A DNA stretch of 13,271 nucleotides from the NCBI GenBank assembly GCA_958435545.1, contig CAUBGU010000045.1:1-13271 (forward strand). Reading direction: 5' to 3'. Below are positions 12,695-13,271 of this stretch, one piece after another; positions within the stretch are counted from its first letter, which is position 1; every line of letters begins with the position of its first letter. Position numbers and translations under genes: made by a program. Under the pieces are notes generated by a model, which saw only the letters and a program-made list of their open reading frames with translations, was not told the DNA's origin and did not search any database. The DNA comes from an uncultured Collinsella sp. (GTDB lineage: Bacteria > Actinomycetota > Coriobacteriia > Coriobacteriales > Coriobacteriaceae).

Positions 12695-13271
12695 GTGTCC
12701 GGAACGGTAATGAAAATATTGAACGCGCGCAAGGCGTTTGGCGGCAATGAGGTGCTCAAGGATATCTCGCTCGAGGTCAAGCGCGGCGAGGTCGTGGCGA
12801 TTATCGGGCCTTCAGGCGGCGGTAAGTCCACGCTTCTGCGCTGCGCCACGCTGCTCGAGACGCTCGACGGCGGCTCGCTTTCGTTTGGTGATCTTGCCGT
12901 TGCGACGGACGCGGGGTCGGGTGCGGTATATGCGAAAGGCGACGTGCCCAAGCAGGCGCGCTCGCGATTTGGCCTGGTGTTTCAGAACTACAATCTGTTT
13001 CCGCACTATACGGTGATGAAAAACATCACCGATGCTCCGATTCGCGTGCTCAAGCGCCCGCGCGAGCAGGCCGAAGCGCGTGCGCTTGAGTTGATTGCGC
13101 AGATGGGGCTTATGGGCAACGAGAACAAGGTGCCCTGCGAGCTTTCGGGCGGTCAGCAACAGCGTGTGAGCATCGCCCGCGCCTTGGCGCTCGACCCGGA
13201 GATCTTGTTCTTTGACGAGCCGACTTCGGCACTCGATCCCGAGCTAACGGCCGAGGTGCTGCGTGTCATTA
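12695..13271 (+). CDS. Amino acid ABC importer ATPase (GlnQ type), partial
   Basis: This cytoplasmic nucleotide-binding subunit powers the importer. The first 192 codons are present and the frame is still open at the window end. The GTG start at 12695 follows GGAGG (12685-12689) by 5 nt; the only nearby ATG (12710) has no ribosome-binding site. Motifs are Walker A GPSGGGKST (38-46), the Q-loop VFQNYNLFPH (95-104), signature LSGGQQQR (150-157), Walker B ILFFDEP (170-176) and the D-loop SALD (178-181); the H-loop lies beyond the edge. An insertion between Walker A and the Q-loop (about 70-88, Gly/Ala/Asp-rich) is longer than in GlnQ. LRCATLLE after Walker A and the NYNLFPH Q-loop fit the polar amino acid subfamily. 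Together with the binding protein and permease it makes a complete one-permease importer. Confidence 0.94.
   Translation, partial: MSGTVMKILNARKAFGGNEVLKDISLEVKRGEVVAIIGPSGGGKSTLLRCATLLETLDGGSLSFGDLAVATDAGSGAVYAKGDVPKQARSRFGLVFQNYNLFPHYTVMKNITDAPIRVLKRPREQAEARALELIAQMGLMGNENKVPCELSGGQQQRVSIARALALDPEILFFDEPTSALDPELTAEVLRVI

Noticed and set aside
1..13271. CRISPR array, tRNA, rRNA or transposase gene
   Set aside because: No regularly spaced repeats, no cloverleaf with CCA-type acceptor and no transposase motif were found on either strand by eye.

Overview
The window is a 13.3 kb stretch of a moderately GC-rich bacterial chromosome. Gene content, the Tat-type lipoprotein solute-binding protein and the tilS-hpt-ftsH order suggest an actinobacterium of the class Coriobacteriia, most likely a Collinsella. 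This taxonomic call is made from memory of protein and gene-order features, not from a search. No rRNA, tRNA, CRISPR array or transposase gene was found.

Layout. Positions 1-95 hold the tail of an upstream unit ending in a strong terminator. A small membrane protein of unknown function (613-143, minus) is divergent from an Hsp20 chaperone (891-1322) across an AT-rich regulatory gap. Hsp20 converges on a WalJ/YycJ-type metallo-beta-lactamase-fold protein (2212-1403, minus), with a shared hairpin terminator between them. Next comes the conserved housekeeping block tilS - hpt - ftsH (2261-6627): tRNA-Ile lysidine synthetase, hypoxanthine phosphoribosyltransferase and the membrane AAA+ zinc protease. 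It closes with a terminator. A 25-bp-arm palindrome then separates ftsH from a PLP-dependent aminotransferase (6817-8001) and a PHP-domain phosphoesterase (8167-8988). A convergent RumA/RlmD-family RNA m5U methyltransferase (10515-9067, minus) follows.

The right end is an ABC importer operon for a polar amino acid: a Tat-type lipoprotein binding protein (10857-11717), a permease (11868-12521) and an ATPase cut by the window end (12695-13271). Its promoter region carries a perfect 20-bp palindrome placed like an operator. The gap upstream contains a 139-bp element with perfect 36-bp inverted arms.

The most unusual feature is that the three ABC genes are not tightly packed. The 150-bp gap after the binding protein and the 173-bp gap after the permease each hold a long imperfect hairpin. 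The two hairpins share an almost identical 43-44 nt apex but have different, internally complementary arms. This looks like an intercistronic hairpin family, possibly setting different expression levels for the three subunits. Other items worth a second look are a near-consensus parS-like site (8024-8039), the palindrome after ftsH, a possible operator upstream of hsp20 and a TRAM-less RNA methyltransferase with a long basic tail.
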